Below are positions 37,258-48,641 of a DNA stretch of 64,000 nt, piece by piece. Source of the DNA: Qipengyuania sp. S6317L1 (lineage in GTDB: Bacteria > Pseudomonadota > Alphaproteobacteria > Sphingomonadales > Sphingomonadaceae); NCBI RefSeq assembly GCF_023015615.1, contig NZ_JALKAJ010000004.1:474348-538347 (forward strand), in the 5' to 3' direction. Both the position numbers and the translations under genes were made by a program. Each line of letters begins with the position of its first letter. Position 1 is the first letter of the stretch. The notes beneath the pieces were generated by a model. It worked only from the letters and a program-made list of their open reading frames with translations. It did no database searches and had not been told where the DNA came from.

Positions 37258-39156
37258 TTATTGGGTCACCGTGACGACGTTACCGCTACCCATTTGTGTC
37301 AGGTCAGACACGGACCCGCTGCTGAGCTGGGTCACGGTTGCCGAGTTGTTGTCGCCATCCTGAGCGAGCAGGCTCAGGTTGTCGTCACCCTGCTGGTCCA
37401 CCGTTGCGACGTTGAGATCGCTCAGGAGGTTGTTGCCCTGTGCAATAACGCTGGTGTTACCAAGGCCCGACTGGGTGATGTTGGCTTCATTGCCGTCACC
37501 ACCAGCAAGCGCTTGCTCGACCTGGCTTTCATTCCCATCGCCCGTTTGCGACAGATCGGTTGTGTTGTTGGTGCCGCCATACTGGAACACGGCGCTGATG
37601 CCGTTGTTTGCAGCCATCGCGAGCGTCACAGAGTTGCTGTCACCAGCCTGTTCGACTTCGCTGTCGTTATTATCGCCAATCTGGTCGATCTGCACGAGGC
37701 CATCCACGCCGGTCTGCGTGATTTGCGAGACATTGAGCGAGCCCACCTGAATGTTCTCAGCCTCATTGCCCGTACCGCTTTGCACGATGAAGGATGTGTT
37801 GAGCTCGCCGCCGCTTTGATCAATCAAGGCGCCGTTGAGGTTGGCTGTGCCACCTGCTGCGGCATCACCAGTTTGCACGATACCTGCTTCACTGTTCGAT
37901 ACATCGCCTTGCTGGAAGACAACCGCCGTTTCACCGCGTGCATTGCCGCTTTGCTCGATCCCGGCAAAGTTCTCGTCACCGGCTTGAATGATCGAAGCAT
38001 CATTAGGAGCAGCCGCGCCGCCCGCATCTCCGGTCTGGACGACCTGGCCATCGTTATCAGTACCTGTTTGCAGAACGTTTGCGAACATGGTGTCGCCGCC
38101 GCTTTCCTGCGAAACGGTCGAATTGTTCAGATCGCCCGACTGGGTGACATTCGCATCAGCGCGGCTGACGTTATCCTGCGTGACAGTCGAGGTGTTGTCA
38201 TCGCCCGACTGGGTGATGAAATTGTCGATATCAACGCCGCCATTGGTGTTAAGCCCCTGGTCGACAGTCGAAGTGTTGCCATCACCGCTTTGATCAACCG
38301 TGGTGCGCGATGAGAACGGGCCGCTCATAAAGATGTTAGAAGTGTTTTCATCGCCGCTTTGATCGACAGTTGCAGTCAGGCTGAACCGGTCAAACACAAC
38401 ATTCGAAGTGTTTTCGTTCCCGCCTTGAGTGACAGTGGCGTTGCCGCGGCTGTTCGCCAGATAGTCGACGTCTGAAACGTTGTCATCGCCCGATTGCGCG
38501 ACGGTTGCCGTGCCGCTGCTGCCGGCTGCCATGTCGATGTCAGACGAGTTGAAGTCACCGGTTTGATCGACATCGGCGGTCTGCAATTGCACGGCAGACG
38601 CCTGAGAGATGATCGAGTCGTTGCCGTCGCCGTCCTGAAGCACGTCAGCAACAGTCGGATCACCACCCGATTGCGCTACGCTTGAGCTATTGTCGAAACC
38701 ACCCTGAACAACCGTAGCTGTCTTATCGAGGCCAGACTGATCAGCAATTGACGAGTTTGCATCGCCGACTTGCGAGACGGTCAGGTCCTGATTGCCGCCT
38801 GTTTGGGTAACGTCGCTCTCATTGGTCGCAAGGTTTGGCGAACCAAGGTCGAAACCCTCTTGGGTCACTGTCGCAGAGTGATCCGCGCCTGACTGGTCGA
38901 CATTTGACAGGTTGAAGCCAGTTGGGCCGCCCTGCGTGACAGTCGCTGACTGATTGTCACCATCCTGAAGAACCTCAGAAACATTGCCCGTCGCATCCTG
39001 ATCCACGGTCGCGCTGTTGCCGCTACCAACTGTGTCGATAACGCTGCAATTGCCGGTCGCGCCGACGCAATCTGCAGGAACTGTGGCTTGGGCCAAAAGC
39101 GGCGAGGCCGCCGCCAGAGCGAGAACGGATGCACCTGTGTAAATCACTGACTTCAT
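37258..39156 (-). CDS. Large curlin-repeat amyloid protein (632 aa)
   Basis: 632 aa starting MKSVIYTGASVLALAAASPLLAQ. The segment after the signal has CVGATGNC, then a long curlin-repeat array (SATVTQGGPTGFNLSNVDQ, ADVDQTGDFNSSDIDMAAG). It ends VVTVTQ, without the GTP/GAP tail. It is the closest curlin to csgG, separated by 334 bases, so it may start its own transcript. Many repeats are SxDQ-GDxN-S type, diverged from the E. coli CsgA consensus but with the same Q/N spacing. Confidence 0.88.
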   Translation of the reverse strand: MKSVIYTGASVLALAAASPLLAQATVPADCVGATGNCSVIDTVGSGNSATVDQDATGNVSEVLQDGDNQSATVTQGGPTGFNLSNVDQSGADHSATVTQEGFDLGSPNLATNESDVTQTGGNQDLTVSQVGDANSSIADQSGLDKTATVVQGGFDNSSSVAQSGGDPTVADVLQDGDGNDSIISQASAVQLQTADVDQTGDFNSSDIDMAAGSSGTATVAQSGDDNVSDVDYLANSRGNATVTQGGNENTSNVVFDRFSLTATVDQSGDENTSNIFMSGPFSSRTTVDQSGDGNTSTVDQGLNTNGGVDIDNFITQSGDDNTSTVTQDNVSRADANVTQSGDLNNSTVSQESGGDTMFANVLQTGTDNDGQVVQTGDAGGAAAPNDASIIQAGDENFAGIEQSGNARGETAVVFQQGDVSNSEAGIVQTGDAAAGGTANLNGALIDQSGGELNTSFIVQSGTGNEAENIQVGSLNVSQITQTGVDGLVQIDQIGDNNDSEVEQAGDSNSVTLAMAANNGISAVFQYGGTNNTTDLSQTGDGNESQVEQALAGGDGNEANITQSGLGNTSVIAQGNNLLSDLNVATVDQQGDDNLSLLAQDGDNNSATVTQLSSGSVSDLTQMGSGNVVTVTQ

Positions 39157-39490
39157 TATTCTTCCTTCCGATTGCCTGCGCCTAACTGCCGCAGGGTCCT
39201 CTGGGGATTATTCAAACGAACTACGCAAAGACCCCCCATGCGCGGCCTTTTCGCTTTCACTCATTTCGGGGAACCACCATTGGCAGTTGTTCGCCTGCCT
39301 CCCCCTGTTGTGAGCAATGACCGGAATTGCCCTGTGCCGTTTTTTCGCAAACGCGGCTCTGGCAAGCATTGCCCGTTGATCGCATTCGCGCATCTGACCG
39401 CCCCCGGCACAGCACGCGATTATGCAACAACCCTCTTTTTTCGCGCGCCCCTCTCAGGCGCTGCACCCGGTTAAAAGCCGCAGTTCGCGA
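39157..39490. other. Intergenic region between the first curlin gene and csgG
   Basis: A 334-base stretch with no supported gene. Its minus-strand half near 39157-39250 must carry the ribosome site of the 632-aa curlin (AAGGAAGAAT before the ATG). A promoter that separates structural subunits from csgFG expression is plausible, but I see no reliable box pair. Confidence 0.45.
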
Positions 39491-40471
39491 CTAGGAACCT
39501 TCGTTTTCTTCATCGCCGCGATCAACGACATTGAGCGCGGTCAAAGAGCCTGCTCGCTCAACCGCACTCTGCACATCGTCCGCGTCATAAATTCCGTCAC
39601 GTTCTGCCCGGTAGGTGCTCATCAGCGCCTCTGCGGCCTGCGAATTGGCAAAGCGCCACAAGCCCAGATCAACCCCTTCGAGCACAAGGCCGTAAACCGC
39701 CTTCTCGATTGCCTGTTGCAAAGCCACCTGATCGGGTTCGTTTGATGTGATCCCGGCCTCGGCCTCAAGCAGTTCGCGGAACGCCACAAAGCGATATGCG
39801 TTCGCGCCGATTGCCTGGCTTGCGATGGTTTTCGAAGCCTGCACATTGGTCAGAACCTCGCCGGTACGCACCGAAACAGCGCGCAGGTAAACCGTGACCG
39901 TGTCCTGACGATATTCGGTGCGCGCACCAATGCCCAGAAAGGCTGCGCCTGCGCCGCCTGTTACCGTATTGGTGTCATAACCGATGATCCCGCCTTCAAG
40001 CAGCACGCCTGCAAACAGGAGCGCCGGAAGCGCGTTGGGGTCAACTTGCTGCTCACCCAGATAACGCTTACGCATCTCACCGATGATCTGGCGCTCTTTG
40101 AGAAGGTTGTCGAGACGCTCACGCTCAACCACCGTGAACCACTGGCGATTGCCTGCGTCCTGCAAGGCTTTCACCAGAATGGAGCCCGCGCCTTGCGTTA
40201 CAGCCCGGCTGAGCGTCTGACCGGTGGTAGTGGGACGAAACTGCCCCGTCTGATCGGTGAAACCATAGACCGCAATCGCCACCTGCCTTTGAGGCGCGGG
40301 CAATTGGTGAAGAAGATTTTGCGTCTGCGTCTTCTTCGGGAAATAGGCGAGACTGGTGGTTTCAGGAAGGAAATCGCGCCCATCAGAGACGAGGCTCATA
40401 CACCCGCTCACAGAAAGGGCAGCAAGGGCCGCCAAGCCCATTTTGGCGCCACTCTTGACCAGACGCTGCAT
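39491..40471 (-). CDS. csgG: CsgG-like curli secretion pore lipoprotein
   Basis: 326 aa from ATG 40471, which overlaps the csgF stop in TGATG. Lipoprotein signal with lipobox (LSVSGC). CsgG-fold motifs: APQRQVAIAVYGFTDQTGQF, WFTVVERERLDNLLKERQII, LLEGGIIGYDTNTVTGGAGA, DTVTVYLRAVSVRTGEVL and the C-terminal YGLVLEGVDLGLW. It forms the nonameric outer-membrane channel that exports the curlin proteins. It is longer than E. coli CsgG at the C-terminus by an acidic tail. Confidence 0.95.
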   Translation of the reverse strand: MQRLVKSGAKMGLAALAALSVSGCMSLVSDGRDFLPETTSLAYFPKKTQTQNLLHQLPAPQRQVAIAVYGFTDQTGQFRPTTTGQTLSRAVTQGAGSILVKALQDAGNRQWFTVVERERLDNLLKERQIIGEMRKRYLGEQQVDPNALPALLFAGVLLEGGIIGYDTNTVTGGAGAAFLGIGARTEYRQDTVTVYLRAVSVRTGEVLTNVQASKTIASQAIGANAYRFVAFRELLEAEAGITSNEPDQVALQQAIEKAVYGLVLEGVDLGLWRFANSQAAEALMSTYRAERDGIYDADDVQSAVERAGSLTALNVVDRGDEENEGS

Positions 40472-40893
40472 CAATTCACCTCGATGAACAAAGGAATGAC
40501 AATGCGCGTTTCTTCGCCCGAATTGTCGTCGCGAATGACGAGGGTGACCTCATCAAGGCTGCGGAAGAATTCGATCGTCTGGCCACCGAAAGTGATGGTC
40601 CCCTGCTCCTGCGGATTCTCTCCGAAAATCGCATCAACGATTTGCGAGGAAAGCGCGGACAAGAGACGCGATTCGAGCTGGCGGGCGAAAATGCTGGATT
40701 GGTCGTTGCGATCCACCGCGTTGGGGTCGGTGGTCTTGTTCTGCGCGTTGGCAATCCCAAGAATGTGGTTGGAATTGAACGGGTTGCCTCCAAAAGTCGG
40801 GCTGATCGGTTGATGCACCAGATCTTGAGCCATGGCAGGCGTAGCGCCGAAAGCGCATACCAGAGCCGTTGCCACCGCAAGCTTGCGAATCAT
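40471..40893 (-). CDS. csgF: CsgF-like curli assembly protein
   Basis: 140 aa with signal peptide (LVCAFGATPAMAQ). The mature N-terminus DLVHQPISPTFGGNPFNS is the CsgF segment that in E. coli plugs the CsgG pore. The C-terminal beta part (TITFGGQTIEFFRSLDEVTL) is present. It acts with CsgG in coupling export to nucleation at the cell surface. It is the first gene of the curli locus. Confidence 0.95.
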   Translation of the reverse strand: MIRKLAVATALVCAFGATPAMAQDLVHQPISPTFGGNPFNSNHILGIANAQNKTTDPNAVDRNDQSSIFARQLESRLLSALSSQIVDAIFGENPQEQGTITFGGQTIEFFRSLDEVTLVIRDDNSGEETRIVIPLFIEVN

Positions 40894-41150
40894 GTCCGAA
40901 ATTCCCCCTCTACCCCTAGGAAAGGCCTAACAACCGGTTAATTTTCCCCGTCGGTTATTACGTATCTTGGCTTATCTGTCGAGCCGTTTGTGCCTGAGAA
41001 AGGCTGAATTGTGCGCCTTTCCTGCACATCTGTACCTATATGGGGCAGGCCGACAAGTGCACAATAACACCACCTGCTCGCGATTTGAAAAAGCGTGCCA
41101 AGGCAATTTTGTGTCTTTGTACGGCCCAAATATGACCCGCGAACAGAAGC

Positions 41151-43789
<2,639 letters not shown>

Positions 43790-43793
<4 letters not shown>

Positions 43794-44341
43794 GGGGTAA
43801 TTTCCGGTAGAGAAGCATCAGTCAGGTCGCGGGCAAAAACGAAGTCATCGTAAAGCGCGCCGCCGACGTTAAATTGCCGCGTGCCGATGATTTCAAAGCC
43901 CTGCCGCTTGTAAAAGGCAATGGCGCGGTGGTTGTCGTCTTTTACACCAAGCAGGAGCCGCTTGTTGCCCTTCGCAGCCGCAACCGCTTCAGCCATAAGG
44001 CGCTGCGCCGTTCCGGTCCCCTGAAAGCGCGAGAGGACGTAGATTTTTTTCAGCTCCACATCACCCTCTTGCGCGGCGTCAAGTTCGGGCGCGGGGATAA
44101 GCAGCGCGTAACCGACGGGCGATCCGTCAATCTCCGCCAGCCACGCCTTCGCCCCGCCTTCAAGCAGGCTGGCGATATATTCGGGCGCGTGTTTTTCGCG
44201 GCAATGGGCAAGCATGGCATCGCCGGGTATCTCATGCGCGAACGTTTCCAGAAACGTCGCATCCGAGACAAGCGAAAGGCGCTGTGCATCGTGTGCGCCC
44301 GCCTCGCGCACGGCAATTCTTTCAGCGTGCAGCACACTCAT
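43790..44341 (-). CDS. GNAT family N-acetyltransferase
   Basis: 183 aa with the GNAT fold: [16 protein letters not shown] start, [34 protein letters not shown] (the acetyl-CoA pyrophosphate loop, Q/R-x-x-G-x-G/A pattern) and [20 protein letters not shown]. The substrate is unknown. The gene overlaps both halves of metH by 4 bases, so it is embedded in the methionine operon. Confidence 0.88.
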
Positions 44342-45384
44342 GCGGCAAAGGTGAAGGCTTCAAGCCCCGACAGCCGCATCGCGGTTTCGGGCGTCGGGAT
44401 CGAACGCGGCGGCAGGTCTTTCACAGCGTCCGCTATCGCCTTGATGTGTGCTGGCGACGAGCCGCAGCATCCGCCAAGGATATTGACCTGCCCGCCTTCA
44501 GCCCACTGCTTCACAAGGCCAGCGGTCGTGTCGGGCAATTCGTCATATTCGCCAAGCTCATTGGGAAGCCCCGCATTGGGATAGGCCATGATGAGCGTAT
44601 CCGCGAGGCCGGAGAGTGCTTTTACGTGTGGGCGCAACTGGTCCGCGCCAAAGCTGCAATTAAGGCCGATGGTAAGCGGCTTTGCATGGCGCACCGCATA
44701 CCAGAACGCCTCGACCGTGTGGCCCGACAGATTGCGGCCCGACAAGTCGGTCAGCGTCATCGAAATCATGACCGGGACATCGCGGCCCAATTCTGCTTCA
44801 AGCTGCTTGACCGCCATAATCCCGGCTTTGGCGTTCAATGTATCGAACACCGTCTCGATCAGGATGAAATCGCATCCCCCTTCGATGAGGGCCGCCGCCT
44901 GTTCCTTGTAAACGGCGGTCAGTTCGTCAAAGTCGATCTCGCGGTAGCCGGGGTCTTCGACATCGGGGCTTAGCGACAGCGTCTTGTTGGTCGGCCCGAT
45001 CGCGCCAGCCACGAAGCGCGGGCGCCCGTCTTTCGCTTCATATTCTTCGGCGAGTTCACGCGCGATTTTGCCGGAGGCGATGTTGATCGCGGCAACCTGA
45101 TCTTGTGCGGCGTAATCCGCCTGGGAAATGCGGTTGGCGCTAAAGGTGTTGGTCGAAATCACATCCGATCCAGCATCAAGATAGCTGCGCGTAATATCGG
45201 CAATTACATCGGGACGCGTCAACGCGAGGATATCGTTATTCCCCTTCTGATCGGCGCGAAGCCCCAGATCGCCCGCGTAATCCTCTTCGGTAAGCTTGCG
45301 CTCCTGAATCTGTGTGCCGAACGCACCATCAAAAATCAGCACACGCTGCGCTGCTGCGGCTTCGAGTTTTGCACGCGCGTTCAT
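44338..45384 (-). CDS. metH: Methionine synthase homocysteine-binding half
   Basis: About 348 aa from ATG 45384; the 43-codon upstream extension lies in the metF frame overlap and is rejected. Homocysteine methyltransferase domain: IFDGAFGTQIQERKL, and zinc Cys ligands in GLNCSFGADQLRP and LGGCCGSSPAH. It activates homocysteine thiol for methyl transfer from the cobalamin half. The start overlaps the metF stop (ATGA). Confidence 0.95.
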   Translation of the reverse strand: MNARAKLEAAAAQRVLIFDGAFGTQIQERKLTEEDYAGDLGLRADQKGNNDILALTRPDVIADITRSYLDAGSDVISTNTFSANRISQADYAAQDQVAAINIASGKIARELAEEYEAKDGRPRFVAGAIGPTNKTLSLSPDVEDPGYREIDFDELTAVYKEQAAALIEGGCDFILIETVFDTLNAKAGIMAVKQLEAELGRDVPVMISMTLTDLSGRNLSGHTVEAFWYAVRHAKPLTIGLNCSFGADQLRPHVKALSGLADTLIMAYPNAGLPNELGEYDELPDTTAGLVKQWAEGGQVNILGGCCGSSPAHIKAIADAVKDLPPRSIPTPETAMRLSGLEAFTFAA

Positions 45385-46319
45385 TTGGCGTCTCCGGTGC
45401 TGTCTGTTCCAGGGCGTTTGCCGAGCATATGACAGATCGCATAGGACAGCTCTGCGCGGTTCAATGTGTAGAAGTGAAACTGGCGCACGCCCCCTGCGTA
45501 AAGCTTGCGGCACAGTTCAGCGGCGATGGTCGCGCTTACCAACTGGCGCGCATCGGGGCGATCGTCGAGCCCTTCGAACAGGCCTTCCATCCATGAGGGG
45601 ATGGCTGTGCCGCAAAGTCCGCTCATGCGCTGAACCGCGGCAAAGCTCATCACGGGCATGACGCCGGGAACGATCTCTGCGTCAATGCCGGCTGCTGCCA
45701 CTTCGTCACGAAAACGGAAAAAACACTCTGGATCGAAGAAAAACTGCGTGATTGCGCGGTCGGCGCCTGCGTCAAACTTGGCTTTCAGATTGTCGATATC
45801 AGCCTGCGCATCGGGGCTGTCGGGGTGGACTTCGGGATAGGCGGCGACCGAAATCTCGAAGTCAGCCACCTCTTTAAGCCCTGCGATCAACTCAACCGCA
45901 TTGGCATAGCCGCCGGGGTGAGGCGTGTAGGCGCCGCCATCGGGCGCATCACCGCGCAGCGCGACGATATGACGGATGCCGCTTTCCCAGTAATGGCGCG
46001 CGACCGCATTCACCTCTTCCCTTGTCGCATCGACACAGGTGAGGTGCGCTGCTGCCGGAATGCCCGCCTCGTTCTGCACCCGCACCACCTCGGCATGGGT
46101 GCGCTCGCGGGTCGAACCGCCTGCGCCGTATGTGACCGACACGAAACGAGGGCCAAGCGGCTGCAGGGTCGCAACGCTCTCCTGCAATGTCTTCGCCATC
46201 TTTTCGCTTTTGGGCGGAAAAAATTCGAAACTGATGTCGATGTCTCCGGGAAGATCGGAAAACAGCGGACTATCAAGCGCGGTGCGCGCTTCGTGCAATT
46301 GGTTGAGGGTCGGGGGCAT
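45381..46319 (-). CDS. metF: 5,10-methylenetetrahydrofolate reductase
   Basis: 312 aa with MTHFR features: SFEFFPPKSEKMAKTL, FVSVTYGAGGSTRERT, HLTCVDATREEVN, IVALRGDAPDGG and ITQFFFDPECFFRF. It reduces methylene-THF to methyl-THF, which supplies the methyl group for methionine synthase. It follows the regulator by 5 nt and overlaps metH N-half. Confidence 0.96.
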   Translation of the reverse strand: MPPTLNQLHEARTALDSPLFSDLPGDIDISFEFFPPKSEKMAKTLQESVATLQPLGPRFVSVTYGAGGSTRERTHAEVVRVQNEAGIPAAAHLTCVDATREEVNAVARHYWESGIRHIVALRGDAPDGGAYTPHPGGYANAVELIAGLKEVADFEISVAAYPEVHPDSPDAQADIDNLKAKFDAGADRAITQFFFDPECFFRFRDEVAAAGIDAEIVPGVMPVMSFAAVQRMSGLCGTAIPSWMEGLFEGLDDRPDARQLVSATIAAELCRKLYAGGVRQFHFYTLNRAELSYAICHMLGKRPGTDSTGDAK

Positions 46320-46324
46320 TTTGA

Positions 46325-47323
46325 TCAGGCTTCTTTACGGGGGGTATCAATCGAGGGGGCGCTCACCGCCCCTTTGCGCGTTCCAATCCAGATTTTGACC
46401 ACCAGTTCCCCGCCGTCGAGCGATTGGGATGCGGTCGGCTCAAACCCGGCATTGCGCAAATGCGCGTGCATCTGTTCTTCGGAAAAGCCGAGGCGCGCGT
46501 GCTGGTGCCGGTCGCGCAAGATTTCGCGGTCATGGCTGGCAAAATCGACAATCGCGATGCGCCCGCCCGCCTTGGTCACGCGCGCCGCTTCGGCAAGAGG
46601 CACGGCCGGTTCCTGCGCAAAGTGAAGCACCTGGTGCAGGAACACGGTGTCGAAACTGGCCGCAGCGAAAGGCAGGTCCCCAAAATCGCCCTGCACCAGA
46701 TCAACCTTGCCCGCTGGCAAATGCTGAAGCTTGGCGCGCGCTGCACGCAGCATTTCGACGTTTTTATCGAGCGCCATGATCCGCTCGGCATGGGGCGCGA
46801 ACAGCTCGGCCATGCGGCCCGTGCCTGTCCCGATATCGAGCACCGCGCCAAGCGATGCCCCTTGCGCTGCGCCCAGCGCCTCGAGAAGCTTTTCCTCGAC
46901 CTCGGCCTCTGGCGTGTGGAGGGCGCGAAGCTCGTCCCATTCATTGGCGTGGGCAGCGAAATATTCCTCGGCACTGGCGTCGCGCGCCTGACGAATGGCG
47001 GCAAGCTTGCGGCGATCATCGGCACAGATGCGGGCAAATTCTTCGTTCTCGGTTTCCGCTGTTGCAAGCAACCGTTCAAGCGCGGCGTGCACCGGCCCTG
47101 CATCCTCGCCGCCAACCCTGCGCAAGAACACCCAGCTGCCCTCGCGCCGGCGTTCAGCAATCCCGGCATCGCACAAGATGCCGACATGGCGCGAGACGCG
47201 CGGCTGGCTCTGGCCCAGCACCTGCGCCAACTCGCCAACTGCCAGTTCCATAGCCGATAAGAGCCGCGCGATGCGCAGCCTTGTCGGGTCAGCGAGAGCC
47301 TTGAAGATGGTTTCGATGATCAT
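46325..47323 (-). CDS. ArsR-family regulator fused to a methyltransferase domain (SahR-type)
   Basis: About 332 aa from ATG 47323; a 27-codon extension would read through the palindrome. N-terminal winged helix-turn-helix of the ArsR type (FKALADPTRLRIARLLSAME, GQSQPRVSRHVGILCDAG), then a class I SAM-binding domain with VLDIGTGTGRMAELF and VDLVQGDFGDLPFAAASFDTV. It heads metF-metH and matches SahR-type regulators known to control methionine metabolism genes in Proteobacteria; those bind S-adenosylhomocysteine. It probably represses its own operon through the palindrome at 47333-47358. No enzyme activity is proven for such domains. Confidence 0.88.
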   Translation of the reverse strand: MIIETIFKALADPTRLRIARLLSAMELAVGELAQVLGQSQPRVSRHVGILCDAGIAERRREGSWVFLRRVGGEDAGPVHAALERLLATAETENEEFARICADDRRKLAAIRQARDASAEEYFAAHANEWDELRALHTPEAEVEEKLLEALGAAQGASLGAVLDIGTGTGRMAELFAPHAERIMALDKNVEMLRAARAKLQHLPAGKVDLVQGDFGDLPFAAASFDTVFLHQVLHFAQEPAVPLAEAARVTKAGGRIAIVDFASHDREILRDRHQHARLGFSEEQMHAHLRNAGFEPTASQSLDGGELVVKIWIGTRKGAVSAPSIDTPRKEA

Positions 47324-47332
47324 GCTGCAGGG

Positions 47333-47358
47333 CACATATAAAGATATTTTTATATGTG
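47333..47358. promoter_or_regulatory. Inverted repeat, likely operator of the methionine operon
   Basis: CACATATAAA and TTTATATGTG form a 10-bp perfect inverted repeat around GATATT, 10 nt upstream of the regulator start. The AT-rich composition against a GC-rich background and the ArsR-type arm length support an operator overlapping the promoter. The same site could also reach the divergent plus-strand gene at 47559. Confidence 0.8.
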
Positions 47359-47558
47359 TAAATGCACTCGGCAAAATGATCGTAATTTGCGGTGGCGGGT
47401 GCAATTTGTTTGCAGATCGTGCGCCAGATCGTGGGCGGGCGATAGCGCGCGGCGGCTACCTTGACCAGATGGCCCCCTACGACAGCATCCGGATGTGCCG
47501 CCAAAGCCATTGGCAAAAGCCCATTTGCGAGGGCAGATTTTGCTGTATGGGCGATCAC

Positions 47559-48638
47559 ATGAGCGAGACACGCACCTATGCGATTATCGGTTGCGGCATG
47601 ATGGGCCGTGAGCACATGTCCAATCTGGCGCTCGTGCCGGGCGCAGAATTGGCCGCGATTGCCGATCCTGACGAAGGGTCGCGTGAGGCTGCCAAGGCGC
47701 ACGCAAAAAGTCTTGGCCAAAGCCCGCAATTGTTCAGCAACGCCGATGATATGCTGAGTGCGGCGAAACCCGATGCGGTGATCATCGCCTCGCCCAACTT
47801 CACCCATTACGACGTGGTAAAGCCGGTGATGGACGCTGGATGCGCGGTGCTTCTCGAAAAGCCCATGTGCACCGATCCCGCCGATGCGCTCGCCTTGGCA
47901 AAAGCGGCGGCAAGCTATGACAACCTCTTCTGGGTGGGCCTCGAATATCGCTATATGCCGCCCGTTACCGAGTTCATCGAAAGGGTGCACCACGGGGTCG
48001 CAGGCGACATCAAGATGCTTGCCATTCGCGAACACCGCTTTCCCTTCCTCGTCAAGGTCGGCGATTGGAACAGGTTCAACCGCAATACGGGGGGCACGCT
48101 GGTTGAGAAATGCTGCCACTTTTTCGACCTTATGCGCCACATCCTTCGCGATGAACCGGTGCGCGTTTATGCCAGCGGCGCAGCAGACGTGAACCATCTG
48201 GACGAACGCTACAACGGCGAAACCCCGGACATTCTGGACAACGCCTTCGTGATGCTCGATTTCGCCAGCGGAGCGCGCGCTGTCCTCGATCTTTGCATGT
48301 TCGCAGAAGGATCGCCCGAACAAGAGGAAATCAGCGCGGTAGGCCCAATGGGCAAGCTTGAGGTAAAACTCCCCGGAGGTGTCGTCACATGGGCTCCGCG
48401 CGACAAGTCCGGCCCGTTTGAAGAACACATCAGCGTGCCGCCCGACGCTTTGGCCGCAGGCGACCATCACGGGGCCACCTATTTCCAGCAGCGCGACTTT
48501 CACGCAGCTCTGGTCAATGGCACGAAGCCCCTTATCACGGCGCGCGACGGCTACCGCTCGGTCGTCATCGGCGCGGCCGCCCAAGAAAGCATCGCGCGCC
48601 GCCAACCGGTCGATATAATTTATAAGGATGAAGAGTAA
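47559..48638 (+). CDS. Gfo/Idh/MocA family NAD(P)-dependent oxidoreductase
   Basis: About 359 aa from ATG 47559; ATG 47547 is also in frame. N-terminal Rossmann fold (YAIIGCGMMGREHMSNLAL), the family motif LLEKPMCTDPADALALAK, and the second domain with GGTLVEKCCHFFDLMRHIL. It oxidises or reduces a sugar, inositol or related compound; the substrate is not readable. It is co-directional with an aldo/keto reductase 3 nt downstream and a dioxygenase, suggesting a small pathway. Confidence 0.9.
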   Translation: MSETRTYAIIGCGMMGREHMSNLALVPGAELAAIADPDEGSREAAKAHAKSLGQSPQLFSNADDMLSAAKPDAVIIASPNFTHYDVVKPVMDAGCAVLLEKPMCTDPADALALAKAAASYDNLFWVGLEYRYMPPVTEFIERVHHGVAGDIKMLAIREHRFPFLVKVGDWNRFNRNTGGTLVEKCCHFFDLMRHILRDEPVRVYASGAADVNHLDERYNGETPDILDNAFVMLDFASGARAVLDLCMFAEGSPEQEEISAVGPMGKLEVKLPGGVVTWAPRDKSGPFEEHISVPPDALAAGDHHGATYFQQRDFHAALVNGTKPLITARDGYRSVVIGAAAQESIARRQPVDIIYKDEE

Positions 48639-48641
48639 CCC

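Noticed and set aside
37261..38313. A 350-codon plus-strand frame opposite the 632-aa curlin
   Set aside because: Repetitive antisense of the curlin repeats; no signal peptide or domain.
30678..39156. Periodic repeats that could look like CRISPR or satellite DNA
   Set aside because: The period of about 33 or 66 bases is that of translated curlin units; the repeats are diverged and in frame, without identical repeats or spacers, and no cas genes are present.
45050..47200. Long plus-strand frames across metF and the ArsR-methyltransferase gene
   Set aside because: Shadow products of the minus-strand genes; no motif seen.
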